A stretch of DNA of 20,625 bases, taken from the IMG/VR virus record IMGVR_UViG_3300025647_000347, positions 1 to 20,625 of that record, one strand, 5' to 3'. Shown here piece after piece: positions 18,853 to 20,625 of the stretch. The notes under the pieces were generated by a model. It made no database searches, was not told the DNA's origin, and worked only from the letters and a program-made list of their open reading frames with translations. Position numbers and translations under genes: made by a program. Position 1 is the first letter of the stretch. The number at the start of each line of letters is the position of its first letter. This DNA comes from a virus.

Positions 18853-20625
18853 ATGGCCGACGCTAAAGCCCGTTTACAAGAGATTATTAACGCTTACCTG
18901 GATAAGGACAGCGATATTGTTGTCGATACGGGCATTGTTGCGTCGCATATTGCTCAGATGAAACTTTTTGGCATTCGCCAAGGAGTTGAGTTCTTTCCAT
19001 CTCAAGACAACTTCGGTGCACAACGCAAGGACTTTATCGACCGTGTGCTCAAGTACAACAAAATGGATACACGCCTAGATTCGATCTGGGAGTATTTTTT
19101 GTGTGATGGCAAAGGTCTTTTTTACATCCGTCCCACGAAACAAAGCTATAGGCTTTACTACTTTCGTGCGCATGAATATCGTGCCTATTACAACGTTGAT
19201 GGCGAGCTGGATGAGGTTGTAATCATCTATAGCTACAAGGTGCGTAAAGGTAATGGTTTTGGCGATCAAATTAATACAACAAATATTACAGGCAATCAAA
19301 GTAGCTATAGTCCTGGAGCCAAACGTTACATTCGCTTGGCAATTAAAGCAAAAGAAATCGAAGAGACGCATTCAGATTCTGAATTAAATTTTGACATGCC
19401 AACTTATGCGCTTACGGGTAATACCAAGCAGTTAAAAAATAGCCTTGGTTTTATTCCATGCGTTGAGATCATTAACAATACTCAAGGGTTTTCAAATGAA
19501 GGTACTGGTGAGTTTGATGCCCTTGCTAATCACATCTGCACGCATGATGACTTGATGCGCACCATGCGCAAGAACATTACATTCTTTGGTAACCCAACAT
19601 TATTGTCTTCTCGTCCCAAGACAGACCTGATGGAAGCCGGTGGTGACACCACAATTCAGCGTCCATCAATCGCAGCAAACTCTGGATTCACAAGCCCATC
19701 ACCGATGAGTAGGTCGATGTTTAAATCTGATCCAGTCAGTCGTGGCATGGACGGTCAGATCCGTGTACCACGTGTCATTGCAAATTTAGAACCAAACGAC
19801 CGTGTTGGCTACATTGTTCCAGACGCCATCACTGGCGACCAAAATGCTTTTGCACGTCAGTATCGTGAAGAAATTCGCACTGCTCTTGGTGGCGTTGATG
19901 AGCTTTCCATCTCTGCTGGTGTTACCGCAACTGAATACAAATCTCTCTTTGGCCGCGTTGCCGCGACATCGAAGAAAAAAGCAAATGCCATTTACACCCA
20001 CGGCATCTGTCGTTGTCTTGAACTAATTATTTATCAAGAAGAACAATTGTTCAAGACTACACTTGCAATGGCAGCAGGACTTGAGAAGCCCGTAGATCTA
20101 CCAGATGAGGCTTCACCGGAAGAAGAAGCTGCCTATGAAGACGCGATGAAGCAATACAATGACATGCTCAAACGATTGATGATGGCTTGCGTGGAGACAC
20201 AACAAATTCCACCCAAGGTTATTGGTCTTATTCCAGATGGTGATGTCACTATTTTGTGGCGTTGGATGGGTCCTGTTTACGAAGATTCAACCCAAGATAT
20301 TCTCAATAACTCAATCGTGGTACGAAATCTGCAAGAATTAGGTGTTGATAGCATTGAAGCATTGAAATACCTCTTCCCGTCTAAGACGGATGAGGAACGG
20401 GCCGAGATGTTATCTGGGTTCCCTTTCAGGATGGTGAACGAATTACAGGGTGCTTACTCTCAGTTCGCCAGGTTAGTGGGGGGCATGATGCAGACTCCCC
20501 ACCCGCAAGCACCGGATCTTCCGATGGCTGCGGACCCAAGATTGGATCTAACTCCATATCTGTATCGAACTTTAGAAGCTCTACAAAAGGAGATGAGTTA
20601 TGCAGGACGCTACCGTCCAATCGAT
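18853..20625 (+). CDS. Portal protein candidate, cut by the right window edge (591 aa visible)
   Basis: ATG at 18853 and open to the window end, so the C-terminus is missing. The N-terminal region (about residues 40-60, GIRQGVEFFPSQDNFGAQRK) and the large alpha/beta body followed by long helices (about 345-440) fit a portal, the dodecameric ring through which DNA enters and leaves the head. Acidic and Met/Gln-rich helices (PDEASPEEEAAYEDAMKQYN) lie at about 418-437. No enzyme motif. Size, place a few genes after terL and general character support the call. I see no unique signature, so a different head-vertex protein is not excluded. Confidence 0.68.
   Translation, partial: MADAKARLQEIINAYLDKDSDIVVDTGIVASHIAQMKLFGIRQGVEFFPSQDNFGAQRKDFIDRVLKYNKMDTRLDSIWEYFLCDGKGLFYIRPTKQSYRLYYFRAHEYRAYYNVDGELDEVVIIYSYKVRKGNGFGDQINTTNITGNQSSYSPGAKRYIRLAIKAKEIEETHSDSELNFDMPTYALTGNTKQLKNSLGFIPCVEIINNTQGFSNEGTGEFDALANHICTHDDLMRTMRKNITFFGNPTLLSSRPKTDLMEAGGDTTIQRPSIAANSGFTSPSPMSRSMFKSDPVSRGMDGQIRVPRVIANLEPNDRVGYIVPDAITGDQNAFARQYREEIRTALGGVDELSISAGVTATEYKSLFGRVAATSKKKANAIYTHGICRCLELIIYQEEQLFKTTLAMAAGLEKPVDLPDEASPEEEAAYEDAMKQYNDMLKRLMMACVETQQIPPKVIGLIPDGDVTILWRWMGPVYEDSTQDILNNSIVVRNLQELGVDSIEALKYLFPSKTDEERAEMLSGFPFRMVNELQGAYSQFARLVGGMMQTPHPQAPDLPMAADPRLDLTPYLYRTLEALQKEMSYAGRYRPID

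Overview
The window looks like part of a tailed double-stranded DNA phage genome, most likely a phage of a cyanobacterium (Synechococcus/Prochlorococcus type). The phage call rests on a large terminase (terL), a small-terminase candidate directly upstream, a portal-like protein downstream and a run of candidate virion proteins. The host call is an inference. It rests on a cluster of three perfect 9-mers of the cyanobacterial-type DnaA box (TTTTCCACA), moderate base composition and many starts without a Shine-Dalgarno sequence. No photosynthesis gene or other host marker is present.

Left arm (1-5591, minus strand): about 17 very small genes (59-115 codons), almost all of unknown function, read leftward as tightly packed cistrons. 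One is a free-standing HNH endonuclease (687-1112). Many junctions between cistrons contain structured RNA instead of plain spacers. Family A (3 copies) looks like the acceptor/T-arm half of a tRNA, with the upstream stop codon inside the acceptor-like stem. Family B (5 copies) has a conserved 3x7 internal loop between two covarying stems. Other junctions carry double hairpins and an ACTCAACTCAA leader.

Hinge (4525-5713): the DnaA-box cluster, a perfect 16-bp palindrome, two hairpin terminators and a 9-bp inverted repeat lie near the change of transcription direction. This is a candidate replication and/or control region.

Right arm (5714-20625, plus strand): a 989-codon protein with one Gly/Ala-rich membrane segment is followed by about ten smaller proteins. 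Several of these have similar membrane segments and are candidate ejection or internal virion proteins. Next come the packaging genes: small terminase candidate, two short Lys/Glu-rich proteins that overlap, terL, a membrane-anchored coiled-coil protein, an AbrB-like protein, a 26-codon ORF and the portal (cut by the window end).

The most striking feature is in terL. The gene is interrupted, just before its Walker B motif, by a 337-residue intein whose reading frame is open throughout. Between the splicing blocks, where an endonuclease domain normally sits in frame, a complete HNH endonuclease with three zinc-ribbon-like Cys clusters is encoded in the +1 frame with its own Shine-Dalgarno sequence and start. 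The same DNA therefore appears to encode an intein linker and a separate homing endonuclease.
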